Of a stretch of 64,000 bases of DNA, positions 34,998 to 43,337 are shown one piece after another (position 1 is the first letter of the stretch; each line of letters begins with the position of its first letter). Origin of the DNA: Prolixibacteraceae bacterium. Lineage in GTDB: Bacteria > Bacteroidota > Bacteroidia > Bacteroidales > Prolixibacteraceae. The position numbers were made by a program, and so were the translations under genes. Where the stretch lies: positions 62,001 to 126,000 of the forward strand of contig DOAQ01000048.1 of assembly GCA_003506435.1 (NCBI GenBank). Direction: 5' to 3'. The notes beneath the pieces were generated by a model. That model saw nothing but the letters and a program-made list of their open reading frames with translations, did no database searches and was not told the DNA's origin.

Positions 34998-35630
34998 ATG
35001 TCAGAGAACCTAAACGCTCAAACATATGAACGTATTTTTAGCATCTTACTAAATGGCGTTCCAAAATTGTTTGAAGCTGAACACTTTGTAGAAAAAGAAA
35101 ACCGAATTAGCCCATATCCCGTTTTCATTGAGTCAAGAGATGTCCTTTCACATCTAAGAGACATTGCTGCCGACATTAACAGTAAGGAAAACGTTGAAAA
35201 AAATATAATCGAAATAGAAGAACATCTCAGAAGAGGGATAGCAGAAACATATCAGGAACATTATGAATATCTGTCTTCAAATGTTTTTCGTTCTTATGGT
35301 AAATATAAAAGTTCTTTTATGAAATTTGAAAACTTATTAGGACTTAGGGCAAAACATGCACCTTTGCATTCTAAAATTAATTCCATTTTAAAATCTGCTC
35401 AATCTCTATGGATGGAAGGTAGAAATATGAAAAATAATGACATATCATCCAAAGAATTTCTAACATCCATCTCAAAATTTAAAGAAGCAAGTGAAATGGT
35501 TTCAACTATTGACAATGAAGTTGAAACAATATTTAATAATTTTTATAAAAGGGGCATTATTACTTCTTTTATAGCAATTTTTAGTATTTCCATCATACTA
35601 ATTTTAGCAGCAAAGCTTTTTGTTGTTTAG
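34998..35630 (+). CDS. Helical protein with C-terminal membrane anchor, unknown function
   Basis: 210 residues. About 180 residues of charged, mostly helical sequence (VEKNIIEIEEHLRRGIAETY, SISKFKEASEMVSTIDNEVE) are followed by one tail-anchor-like helix (ITSFIAIFSISIILILAAKLFVV) at the very end. There is no signal peptide, so the helical part should face the cytoplasm. No family was recognised. It is the last gene of the AT-rich cassette and lies 188 bp before adk. Confidence 0.6.
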   Translation: MSENLNAQTYERIFSILLNGVPKLFEAEHFVEKENRISPYPVFIESRDVLSHLRDIAADINSKENVEKNIIEIEEHLRRGIAETYQEHYEYLSSNVFRSYGKYKSSFMKFENLLGLRAKHAPLHSKINSILKSAQSLWMEGRNMKNNDISSKEFLTSISKFKEASEMVSTIDNEVETIFNNFYKRGIITSFIAIFSISIILILAAKLFVV

Positions 35631-35818
35631 ATACTGATTTTTATTAACTTTAGAAGCACGAAAACACAACAAAGTGTATAATCCATAAGGGTTTTATTTG
35701 TTTTCGAACATTCTCACACGCGCCAATTTTTGTACATTGTGGTTGTATATTTTCACGCATTCCCTTACGTATCATACACCAACCGTTACAGATTGAAAAA
35801 AACAAAATTCATTGATCT

Positions 35819-36397
35819 ATGCTTAATCTTATTTTGTTTGGGCCTCCCGGAGCAGGCAAAGGAACGCAGGCCGAATTTCTGATTAAAACATTTCATTTGA
35901 TTCATTTGTCAACGGGTGATTTGCTTCGTAGCCAGATTGCTGAAGATACAGCGCTCGGATTGGAAGCAAAGCGCTTCATGGATAAAGGAGAATTAGTACC
36001 CGATGAGATCGTGATCGAAATGATAAAATCGAAATTGGACGCTAATCGCGATGCTGCGGGATTTATCTTCGACGGATTTCCGCGTACTGTTGCGCAGGCG
36101 AAAGCGCTTGACACTTTGCTGAACGAAAACCGAATGCCGGTTTCAGGGATGCTTTGTCTTGAAGTAGACAAGCAGGAGTTGATTAACCGGTTGCTGAATC
36201 GTGGAAAAACCTCAGGGCGCAGCGACGATCAGGATGTTTCGATCATCGAGAACCGTATTAATGTTTATCACGAAAAAACATTGCCTTTGAAAGATTATTA
36301 TGCAGCACAGAACAAACATTTTCTCATCTGTGGAATGGGCAGTATCGATGAAATTGCGGAACGCCTGACCAGCACTGTGAAAAGTTTGCAGGAATAA
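35819..36397 (+). CDS. adk: Adenylate kinase
   Basis: A 192-residue nucleoside monophosphate kinase (2 ADP to ATP + AMP) of the short-lid type. The P-loop is GPPGAGKGTQAEFL, the AMP site is LSTGDLLRSQI and IFDGFPRT, and the short lid region NRGKTSGRSDDQD has no zinc cysteines. Its position after hpt is the usual Bacteroidota order apart from the inserted cassette. Confidence 0.96.
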   Translation: MLNLILFGPPGAGKGTQAEFLIKTFHLIHLSTGDLLRSQIAEDTALGLEAKRFMDKGELVPDEIVIEMIKSKLDANRDAAGFIFDGFPRTVAQAKALDTLLNENRMPVSGMLCLEVDKQELINRLLNRGKTSGRSDDQDVSIIENRINVYHEKTLPLKDYYAAQNKHFLICGMGSIDEIAERLTSTVKSLQE

Positions 36398-36421
36398 TTA
36401 GAATTCAATTTTAAAGAGAAG

Positions 36422-36487
36422 CTGTCCCAAAAATCGGGAGTCGGGTTCTATCGGCTTATTTCGAATGAAAACCGGTTTTTGGGACAG
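36422..36487. repeat. 66-bp inverted-repeat element, also a likely two-way terminator
   Basis: Ends CTGTCCCAAAAATCGG and CCGGTTTTTGGGACAG are complementary at 15 of 16 positions, with a 34-bp centre. It sits between the convergent adk and AlkD-like genes. The outer arm (GCTGTCC-C-AAAAA) matches that of the larger element at 48.92-49.06 kb, so the two belong to one repeat family. Confidence 0.75.
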
Positions 36488-36509
36488 AAACTTTTGGTTA
36501 GCCCGTAAA

Positions 36510-37190
36510 TTATATTTTGGTAATATCTTCTAAAAGTAAACAGGCCAGGCTTTTGGCGTGATCTTCTTCCATTTCAAGCATTGTGCTGAGAAAATCTTTG
36601 CATGATTTGCGCAAAACAGTGCCACGATTCGCCATCAAAATCATGGTGCGGTAAAAAATCTGTCCCAATGCCGGATCTTTTGCAAGAGGAGTAAGCACGT
36701 CGAAGAATGGTTCAAACATTTCATCAATCGCTTTTTTGTCGGTCATTGCCAGGCGGCCAATTAGTTGAAGACCTGTCAGCCTGACCAGATGTTTTTTGCC
36801 GCGACAGTATTCCAGCGCTTTCACAAATGCAAATTTCGAGTACACGAACAGGTTGGCAACAGCTTGTTCCGCAATTTCCGGGGTCTCAAAACTTTTGGTC
36901 CAGTAATCCATCTGTTCTTCGCTCAGCTCCGCCGGATCGTCGAGTAAAGTGGCCAGGATCATGGTTTCGCGCCATTGTTTGTTCCAAAGTTTCAAGGCCA
37001 GCAGGTGGTTTTTTGTATATTGCTTCGAGAGTTGCCGCAGTGAAATGACCGATGCGCCCCAGTTGATCCGGTAATTCACGCCCCGCGCCTTCATTTGGGC
37101 AACGGTTTCGCCATTTTTCAACAAACGGATTTTTGTAAGCAGTTCCTGAAATATTCTTTCTGTTGCAGGATCGTCCAGTAATATATCCAT
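36510..37190 (-). CDS. AlkD-like DNA alkylation repair (HEAT-repeat) protein
   Basis: A 226-residue all-helical protein resembling the DNA_alkylation/AlkD family. Helical repeats include VNYRINWGASVISLRQLSKQ, NHLLALKLWNKQWRETMILA and WTKSFETPEIAEQAVANLFV. The W-N-x-x-x-R-E-T/A-type motif is kept. AlkD glycosylases remove alkylated bases without base flipping; whether this member is catalytic cannot be judged here. It is separated by one base from the upstream flippase gene, but there is no functional link. Confidence 0.75.
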   Translation of the reverse strand: MDILLDDPATERIFQELLTKIRLLKNGETVAQMKARGVNYRINWGASVISLRQLSKQYTKNHLLALKLWNKQWRETMILATLLDDPAELSEEQMDYWTKSFETPEIAEQAVANLFVYSKFAFVKALEYCRGKKHLVRLTGLQLIGRLAMTDKKAIDEMFEPFFDVLTPLAKDPALGQIFYRTMILMANRGTVLRKSCKDFLSTMLEMEEDHAKSLACLLLEDITKI

Positions 37191-37191
37191 A

Positions 37192-38493
37192 TCAGTAAAT
37201 TACAAATTCGACGCAATAAAATACGGTCAGCAAAAGTAATGAATAAACCAGGTGAAGTGAAATATTCAGGTAATTACCGGGCGAAATCCCTGTTTTTTTA
37301 ACAAGGTAGAAAACCAGGAAAAGTTTCTCGAACAAATAAGCGGCAATTGTTCCGTAAGCGATGCCCGGAAGCCCCCACAACACAACAAACCAGAGGCTCA
37401 ACGATACATTGAGGATAATTTCAAGCAAAGAAGCGAGGGCAATAGCATTTGTTTTTTTCAATCCAATGAGGATAGTTTGCGGGAAAATCAGACGGCTGGT
37501 TATAAGCAAAAGATAAATATTAAAGATAGTCGCACTTTCGCGGAAACCAGCATTAAAAATAACAGGAAACAGCCAGTGTGTAAGCGCAAGCATGACTATC
37601 GACAGCGGGAACAGGCCGTGCATCAGTTTCGTGCTGTAACTTTTTATTTCCTGAAGCGTGTCATCCTGTTTTCCTTTTTCTGAAAAACGAGGGATCATTG
37701 ACAAACTAAATGCATTTGCCAGCAGTACAACCAGCGGAAATTCGCGGGCTCCGTACCGGAAAACAGCAAAAGCCTGTTCGTCGAAATGAGAACTGACAAT
37801 GAACCCGTCAATATATTGTGCTGAGCCGCTCAAAAAAGCGGAGATAACAAGCGGAGCAGAGAGTTTCAGGTGTTCGGCAAGAAAGGAAAATGATAGTTTC
37901 CAATCGGAGTATTTCCAGAGCATAACAAGTAACCAGACATAACGAATTGCCGAAGAAATCACCAATCCGCCCAGCGAATACGAAACGGGAAAACCCAAAA
38001 CAGCAGGAACCGAAACCAGCGCCAGCATCAGCGAAAAACTACTTATTCCGTACCATGCAATGCTGCCGGATTTGTCTTTCAGCAAGTATATGTACTCGAC
38101 CAGGCTTGCCGGAACCGAAAAAAACAGATAGGCAAGAAGATAATTCAGGAACGGGATTTCAGGATTACGCAACAGAGTCTGTGAAAACGATTTTCCGAAG
38201 AGGATTAGAAAACCACCGGCAAAAATGGTAAACGCCGAAAGCAAAACAAAAACATTAAAAAGCTGCGCCGACTTTTCATCCGTTTTTCGGAATAGTGGCA
38301 ACAACCCCTGGATGAACCCGTTCAGCCAGAAAAAACTAATTGCCCCGGCTACAAACATGACCATTTCGTACTGCCCGATTTCGTCTTTTCCAAGCCCGGT
38401 TTTGGTAAAAATAATACCGATCAGCAAAAGGCATGAAAAACGGAGCAACTGAAAAAATTGTAATGACGATATGTTTCCGGTGCGAAGCTTCAT
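37192..38493 (-). CDS. Polysaccharide flippase (MATE/Wzx-like membrane protein)
   Basis: A 433-residue integral membrane protein with about 12 hydrophobic helices and little else. The N-terminus is MKLRTGNISSLQFFQLLRFS, with repeated segments such as FVAGAISFFWLNGFIQGLLPLF. The pattern and length fit the oligosaccharide-flippase (MOP) superfamily, which moves lipid-linked glycans across the inner membrane. There is no adjacent polymerase or glycan cluster, so its substrate is open. The next gene starts one base after its stop. Confidence 0.8.
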   Translation of the reverse strand: MKLRTGNISSLQFFQLLRFSCLLLIGIIFTKTGLGKDEIGQYEMVMFVAGAISFFWLNGFIQGLLPLFRKTDEKSAQLFNVFVLLSAFTIFAGGFLILFGKSFSQTLLRNPEIPFLNYLLAYLFFSVPASLVEYIYLLKDKSGSIAWYGISSFSLMLALVSVPAVLGFPVSYSLGGLVISSAIRYVWLLVMLWKYSDWKLSFSFLAEHLKLSAPLVISAFLSGSAQYIDGFIVSSHFDEQAFAVFRYGAREFPLVVLLANAFSLSMIPRFSEKGKQDDTLQEIKSYSTKLMHGLFPLSIVMLALTHWLFPVIFNAGFRESATIFNIYLLLITSRLIFPQTILIGLKKTNAIALASLLEIILNVSLSLWFVVLWGLPGIAYGTIAAYLFEKLFLVFYLVKKTGISPGNYLNISLHLVYSLLLLTVFYCVEFVIY

Positions 38494-38617
38494 TGTTCAA
38501 ATTTAGTATTTTGACAGCAATAATAAAACCCACCCAAAGGGAGCAAATTATACCGGATGGAAGGGGAGAAGCGGAGTTTGCGGATGGAGGAAGTGCAGTA
38601 GAAACGCATTGTACAGC

Positions 38618-39922
38618 TCACTGTCGTTTGTTCGTTTTTCTTTCCTTTTTGTTTTTTGTTATTAGTACTTTGTCTATTCGGTTGCTGTCAATGTCAACAA
38701 TCTCTATTTTGTAACCCAAATAATTCAATTTATCTCCTACCTGCGGAATTTTATTTATCTGATTAAACACAAATCCTGCGACGGTAGAATAATTAATTTT
38801 CTCAAAATCAATCGTAAAATCCTCTATTATTTCAACCAATGTTTCTATTGGGGCATCTCCACTTACAAGTACTGATTTGTCTTCACGTACAAATACATCC
38901 GGCTCGTAAGTTTCTCCTTCATCCGGAATTTGTCCTACAATATTTTCAATGATATCGTGTAGTGTGATAATACCTTCAAATCCGCCATACTCGTTAACGA
39001 CAAAACAGATATGAATCTTTTTTTGCCGAAACAGATTCAATACCCTTTTTGCATCTGCATTTTCAGGGACAATAATAGGCTGAGTGAGTAAATCGCGAAC
39101 TTGTACTTTATTGTTTAAAGTAATTGATTTGTAAAAGTCTCTCAGGTATAAAACCCCTTGAAAATCTTCCAGTTCTCCTTTACTGCAAACTATTTTACTG
39201 TGTTGAACGTCAAGTAATATACTCTTGATTTCTTCATCGGGCCTGTCAATATCGATCCATTCAACATCTGTTCTGTGGGTCATTATGTGTTTCGCTTTTT
39301 TGTCGGAGAAATAGAAAATTTTTTCGTGAATGATATTTTGTTCTTTTTCAATCACTCCTTCAGTAGAAGCAAATTTAATCATCTGCCGCAGTTCAGCCTC
39401 TGTTAGCTGTTCCGATTGTTTCTTTATCCCAATCAATTGATTTATAAGATTTGTCGAAACAGATAAAAGTTTTACAAACGGATAAAATACCTCGCTGAAA
39501 TAATATACCACAGGAGCCACTCGAATAGCGATCTTGTCCGGTCTGCTTAATGCAATTGTTTTTGGAACCAATTCACCAATTACAATTGAGATATAGGTGA
39601 TCATCAATATGGTCAATGACAAAGCAATTTCATCGGCATACGGTTTAGTAATATCAATATTTTGAAAGAATGGTGAAACATCGTCGGCAATATTCATCCC
39701 TCCATAAACGCCTGTAACAATTCCAATTAACGTAATGCCAACCTGGATTGCAGATAAGAAGTTTTCCGACTTTCCGAGCAGCTTCAATGCTATTTTTGCT
39801 CCGTTGCTCCCCTTCAGTCTCGCTTGTTCAAGTCTTGACTTTTTACTTGAAACCAATGCAATTTCAGATAAAGCAAAAAATCCGTTCATTAAAATCAATA
39901 TTCCTAATATTGCTATTTCCAT
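38618..39922 (-). CDS. CNNM/CorC (hemolysin C-like) membrane protein
   Basis: A 434-residue protein with the three usual parts. A DUF21 transmembrane domain (1 to about 190) contains MNGFFALSEIALVSSKKSRLEQ and YISIVIGELVPKTIAL. A CBS pair lies at about 205-330 (MTHRTDVEWIDIDRPDE, CFVVNEYGGFEGIITLHDIIENIVG). A CorC_HlyC domain is at the end (INYSTVAGFVFNQINKIPQVGD). Family members take part in magnesium or divalent cation efflux; the old hemolysin name is misleading. It is monocistronic. Confidence 0.93.
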   Translation of the reverse strand: MEIAILGILILMNGFFALSEIALVSSKKSRLEQARLKGSNGAKIALKLLGKSENFLSAIQVGITLIGIVTGVYGGMNIADDVSPFFQNIDITKPYADEIALSLTILMITYISIVIGELVPKTIALSRPDKIAIRVAPVVYYFSEVFYPFVKLLSVSTNLINQLIGIKKQSEQLTEAELRQMIKFASTEGVIEKEQNIIHEKIFYFSDKKAKHIMTHRTDVEWIDIDRPDEEIKSILLDVQHSKIVCSKGELEDFQGVLYLRDFYKSITLNNKVQVRDLLTQPIIVPENADAKRVLNLFRQKKIHICFVVNEYGGFEGIITLHDIIENIVGQIPDEGETYEPDVFVREDKSVLVSGDAPIETLVEIIEDFTIDFEKINYSTVAGFVFNQINKIPQVGDKLNYLGYKIEIVDIDSNRIDKVLITKNKKERKTNKRQ

Positions 39923-39987
39923 ATTCCTATTATTAGCTGAAGTGGCCGTTTCACGATCGGTTTTTATATTGTTTTAAAAGTAAGCAA

Positions 39988-40875
39988 TTAATCCCATTTC
40001 CAGATATACGACAACTTCACCGTTTGGTATATCCAGTCGTGCAGGCCATACAAATATTGAATACGAAAAGTCTGGTGTTTCAATTTCTTCTGAAGGTCGA
40101 ATGTATAAACTATCGGACGGTCGCCATTGTCTTTGTAGCCGTGGTATCCGCTCAACGAATTACTTACGGTCATCTCTTTGAACCGAATATCCATCCCGGC
40201 GCCATACAACAGGGCGTCGTCTTGCAGGTTCATGTCGTCATTCGTTTGCCACGAATAAAACCCGAGCATCCCGAAAGGTACCCATTGGGTATTCCGAAGG
40301 CCGGAACTTAGGTTTTTTGAAAAATTAAGATCGAGAAAATAGCCCGGACTATCGGCATACCGCGCAGCATCGAGTCTTCCCCCCGAGGCTGTTTTGCAGG
40401 CCAGTCGCAATACGGTGTCTGGAAATTTGCGGTCTCTTAAAAGCTGGATCATGGAGGAAAAATAAAGGTCGCCGATGGCCAGCCCGCGAGCGTCTTTATC
40501 GCGGGCAACCCGCTCGTCGCGAATGGCATCCGACATGGAATAATGTTCGAGCATTACCCCGTAAACTTCAATAGCAATTTTAGCTCCGGCAAAAGGGTAG
40601 TAAAATCGTCCGGACAAATCCTGAGTGTTGTCTCCATCTTTAAAATGAAAATCCGGCCCAAATTCAATTTCTTTTTTACCGGACAAAATGCCTTTTTTCA
40701 TTTCCGGAACAGGCAAGGCATTGGGGCCTAAAAAGCCCGGACTGATCGTCAGAAAAAAACGCCAACTGGGCATGCCGGGTTCCCATCCGTGCAATTCGTT
40801 CCACCAGTTCCAGTCTTCCTGCGAAAAGCATGAAAGCGGAATGACCGTTAATAGGAAGAAAATAAGCTGCTTCAT
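39988..40875 (-). CDS. Secreted/outer-membrane protein of unknown function
   Basis: A 295-residue protein with a signal peptide (MKQLIFFLLTVIPLSCFSQ) and an aromatic-rich N-terminus (EDWNWWNELHGWEPGMPSW). The rest is strand-rich and ends TVKLSYIWKWD, consistent with a small outer-membrane barrel. Motifs such as GRFYYPFAGAKIAIEVYG and AIGDLYFSSMIQLL recall Bacteroidota proteins whose role I cannot name. It is a single gene, downstream of the C1 peptidase terminator. Confidence 0.65.
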   Translation of the reverse strand: MKQLIFFLLTVIPLSCFSQEDWNWWNELHGWEPGMPSWRFFLTISPGFLGPNALPVPEMKKGILSGKKEIEFGPDFHFKDGDNTQDLSGRFYYPFAGAKIAIEVYGVMLEHYSMSDAIRDERVARDKDARGLAIGDLYFSSMIQLLRDRKFPDTVLRLACKTASGGRLDAARYADSPGYFLDLNFSKNLSSGLRNTQWVPFGMLGFYSWQTNDDMNLQDDALLYGAGMDIRFKEMTVSNSLSGYHGYKDNGDRPIVYTFDLQKKLKHQTFRIQYLYGLHDWIYQTVKLSYIWKWD

Positions 40876-40918
40876 TTGAGATAAATAGTACGGCTAAAAT
40901 AGCGAAAAGGCGGAAAAC

Positions 40919-40947
40919 AAAAAATCCCGGTGATTGTCCGGGATTTT
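40919..40947 (-). terminator. Terminator after the C1 peptidase gene
   Basis: Perfect 10-bp inverted repeat AAAATCCCGG/CCGGGATTTT with a 7-base loop. On the minus strand it runs into a T tract. It lies 7 bp past the peptidase stop. Confidence 0.88.
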
Positions 40948-40953
40948 GATATA

Positions 40954-42159
40954 TCAGAGGTTTAATTTTTTTTGGATATTTTTCGGAATTGCTTCCTTAT
41001 TCACCATGATGCACATGGTTTTGTATTGGACGTACGGTTTCGAGGCAAAGAAATAGCCGTCATAATCGTTATACCTGCCCCATGAGTTTTTAATCTTGTA
41101 ATAAACCGATCCGTTCTGATCTTTTGCAGTTCCGACAATCAGCATTCCGTGATCATCGGTAGTCTGGTAATCATCGAAATCGATTTGTCGCATTTCCTGA
41201 GTTATTGTTTTTTCCGGGCCGGGTTCGTTCAGTTCAAAAATCTTTTCTTCTTTTTCTTTATCGGTTAACTTTTCCCATTTCGAGATTTCGGCTCCATCCA
41301 TTTCTTTCATGTTCAGATCAGGAACAACGGCAACTCCTTTTTTCGAAGTTGAAAATCCTTTCTCACTGATGTCGGCAGCCCATGCAACCGTGTAGCCATT
41401 GCTAAGCGAATTATCGATAATTTGTTCCAGTTCTTCCATCGGAACGTTATATACTTCATCCCACGACCAGTTGTCGGGTACTTCCAGAATAAACTTCGAA
41501 TAAAACGGATGATGGGAATATGAACTGATTTCTACGTAATCGTCCATGTTCAGGCCAACGTATTCTTTTGCAAAATTGAGCGGTGTGTATTCTTTTCCCT
41601 CGTATTTAAAGGACTTCGGCAATTCCCCAAGATAGGAACTAAGGGTGCCGTTAACAGCATCATGCCAAGCCGTACTCAGCTTTTTGTTTTTGTTTTCAAT
41701 GACCGCATTTACCTGTTCACTCAGTACGCGGTCCATTTCTCCGTGAACGTGTTTGTCTTCGCCGTAGTTCAGACCATCGTAAACCGATTCGGGAACAATA
41801 CCATGCTTGCGTATCATGTTTGTTACGTCGTGAAAAGCGCCGCCTGCTGAAAAATTAAGGCTTCCGTGGAGCCTGACGTGCTTGATTGCTTTTTCCGAAT
41901 ACGTATGCCAAACTACAAACATTTCCGATAAATCGACTTCGGATTTGCCAAGTCTCAGCATTTCTGCTTCAAGCAAGCCCATTCCCGAGAACGACCAGCA
42001 AGTTCCCGAATGGTATTGATCTTTAATTGATGTGGTAGGAATTTCATGAATGGTAGTAAACTGATAACCCTTCTCCACTTCTCCTTCTTTTTTTGCTTCG
42101 GCGCTTAACGATGCAATAATAAACCCTACGCCAAGCAAAGCATATCTTAATTTACCCAT
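40954..42159 (-). CDS. Exported C1 peptidase, bleomycin hydrolase/aminopeptidase C type
   Basis: A 401-residue papain-fold protease with an N-terminal signal sequence (RYALLGVGFIIASLSAEA). The catalytic residues are visible: Cys54 in YHSGTCWSFSG, His337 in TDDHGMLIVG and Asn358 in KIKNSWG. The oxyanion Gln is in IKDQYHSG. The long insertion between Cys and His (VNAVIENKNKKLSTAWHD and later) is that of bleomycin hydrolase-like enzymes, but these are normally cytoplasmic hexamers. Here export to the periplasm is predicted. It is monocistronic with a -7 box candidate upstream. Confidence 0.9.
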   Translation of the reverse strand: MGKLRYALLGVGFIIASLSAEAKKEGEVEKGYQFTTIHEIPTTSIKDQYHSGTCWSFSGMGLLEAEMLRLGKSEVDLSEMFVVWHTYSEKAIKHVRLHGSLNFSAGGAFHDVTNMIRKHGIVPESVYDGLNYGEDKHVHGEMDRVLSEQVNAVIENKNKKLSTAWHDAVNGTLSSYLGELPKSFKYEGKEYTPLNFAKEYVGLNMDDYVEISSYSHHPFYSKFILEVPDNWSWDEVYNVPMEELEQIIDNSLSNGYTVAWAADISEKGFSTSKKGVAVVPDLNMKEMDGAEISKWEKLTDKEKEEKIFELNEPGPEKTITQEMRQIDFDDYQTTDDHGMLIVGTAKDQNGSVYYKIKNSWGRYNDYDGYFFASKPYVQYKTMCIMVNKEAIPKNIQKKLNL

Positions 42160-42196
42160 AAAATAGCTAATAATTTTCCGTGCTAAAACTATGTCT

Positions 42197-42204
42197 CAAA
42201 AGTA
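42197..42204 (-). promoter_or_regulatory. Candidate -7 box of the C1 peptidase gene
   Basis: On the minus strand TACTTTTG, an exact TAnnTTTG match, 38 bp before the ATG. No clear -33 element. Confidence 0.4.
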
Positions 42205-42440
42205 GTATTTTTTGAAGCGGAGTAAAAATCGGGTTGTCGGTAGGAAGAAACTAATTGAGGGGACTTGCTTTTTTGTTGTCTTGTGTGTTGTAGTTTGATA
42301 TTCAGTAATTTAATTGATTTTGTTTTTATGGTTTGGAACACCGTTTGTTGAATATTCCGGGTGGATAATATGATGTAAAACATAAAAGACAAATGTTAAT
42401 AAATATTAAATGAAAATTTCATATTGAAATTGGCAGAAAA

Positions 42441-42476
42441 ATAAAAACCCAACAATCAAAATTCTGACTGTTGGGT
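42441..42476 (-). terminator. Terminator of tRNA-His
   Basis: On the minus strand ACCCAACA, a 14-base loop and TGTTGGGT, then TTTTTATTTTT. It is 10 bp beyond the tRNA 3' end. Confidence 0.85.
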
Positions 42477-42485
42477 CTTTGCGAG

Positions 42486-42560
42486 GGTGAAAGACCGGGT
42501 TCGAACCGGCGACCTCTGGAACCACAATCCAGCGCTCTAACCAACTGAGCTACAATCACC
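42486..42560 (-). tRNA. tRNA-His (anticodon GTG) with two acceptor-stem mismatches
   Basis: The range includes the encoded G(-1) and C73 typical of tRNA-His; CCA is not encoded. D arm GCTC/GAGC, anticodon arm CTGGA-TTGTGGT-TCCAG and T loop TTCGAAC are normal. The acceptor strands are GTGATTG and CTTTCAC, which leave U5-U68 and U6-U67 unpaired, whereas CAATCAC would pair fully. The identity is certain. The mismatches are odd and listed as a finding. Confidence 0.93.
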
Positions 42561-42654
42561 ATATTTGCTTTTTATTACAAAAGCGGTGCAAATATACTAT
42601 TTTTATTTTTTCTCCAACTCAAATTTTTACAATTTTGAATAAATTTTAAATGCA

Positions 42655-43218
42655 ATGAAAAGAGAACTGACAGGCATTATTTTGGCTGGCGGAAAAAGTA
42701 GCCGGATGGGACAGGACAAGGGATTGATGGACTTTATAGGAAAGCGGATGGTCCAGTATTCTATTGACATTATTGCCCGTTTTACCGACTGCATTATTAT
42801 CAGTTCCAATAATTCTGAATACAAAAACTTTGGTTTTCCATTGATCACCGATATGTACAAAGATTGTGGTCCGGTGGGTGGTTTACATGCTGCTCTTTCT
42901 GCTTCAGAAACAGACTGGAATCTGGTGCTTGCATGCGACCTGCCATTCATGAACGCTGAACTTTTCAATTCCTTGTTTTCTCTGATTGATCAGCAGGATG
43001 CAATTCTTCCAATTCACCAAAACGGCATAGAACCGCTTGCCGGGATATATCACAAACGAATGTCATCTTTTTTTGCCGGGAAAGCTGAAAAGAAAGAATT
43101 CAAACTGCATACTATCCTGAAAGAAAGGGATATTGAATATTTCGATACTTCCGGACTTTTGGAAAGGTATCCGAAACTTTTCGCAAACATCAATACTCTT
43201 TGGGACATAAGAAAATAG
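42655..43218 (+). CDS. mobA: Molybdenum cofactor guanylyltransferase
   Basis: A 187-residue nucleotidyltransferase with the N-terminal signature GIILAGGKSSRMGQDKGLM, the metal/nucleotide motif VLACDLPFM and GPVGGLHAAL. It attaches GMP to molybdopterin to give the guanine-dinucleotide cofactor used by DMSO-reductase-family enzymes. The next gene, 119 bp downstream on the same strand, codes such an enzyme, so mobA most likely serves it. Confidence 0.93.
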   Translation: MKRELTGIILAGGKSSRMGQDKGLMDFIGKRMVQYSIDIIARFTDCIIISSNNSEYKNFGFPLITDMYKDCGPVGGLHAALSASETDWNLVLACDLPFMNAELFNSLFSLIDQQDAILPIHQNGIEPLAGIYHKRMSSFFAGKAEKKEFKLHTILKERDIEYFDTSGLLERYPKLFANINTLWDIRK

Positions 43219-43304
43219 GTCTTACGGATATTTAAACTAATTCTAAATTAAGTCCGGAGTTAAACATATTGACTTTTAGACATATTTTAATATCATGGAA
43301 TTTG

Positions 43305-43312
43305 TATGTTTG
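43305..43312 (+). promoter_or_regulatory. Candidate -7 box of the molybdoenzyme/sulfur operon
   Basis: TATGTTTG matches TAnnTTTG exactly, 25 bp before the ATG at 43338. The leader would be only about 20 bases. The -33 region is not convincing. If real, it separates this operon from mobA transcription. Confidence 0.45.
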
Positions 43313-43337
43313 CGGAATAGGAAAAAATCTGAATAAC

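Larger units (their letters stand above)
42160..42485. other. Intergenic stretch between the C1 peptidase and tRNA-His
   Basis: AT-rich, with no credible coding frame. It holds the candidate promoter of the peptidase gene on the left and the tRNA-His terminator on the right. Nothing else is recognised in the ~240 bp between them. Confidence 0.6.

Noticed and set aside
36422..36487. A complete insertion sequence at the inverted repeat
   Set aside because: Only 66 bp with no transposase; no IS transposase gene was seen anywhere in the window.
42189..42392. A 67-codon minus-strand frame upstream of the C1 peptidase gene
   Set aside because: Low-complexity, with no leader or motif, and it overlaps the candidate promoter of the peptidase gene.
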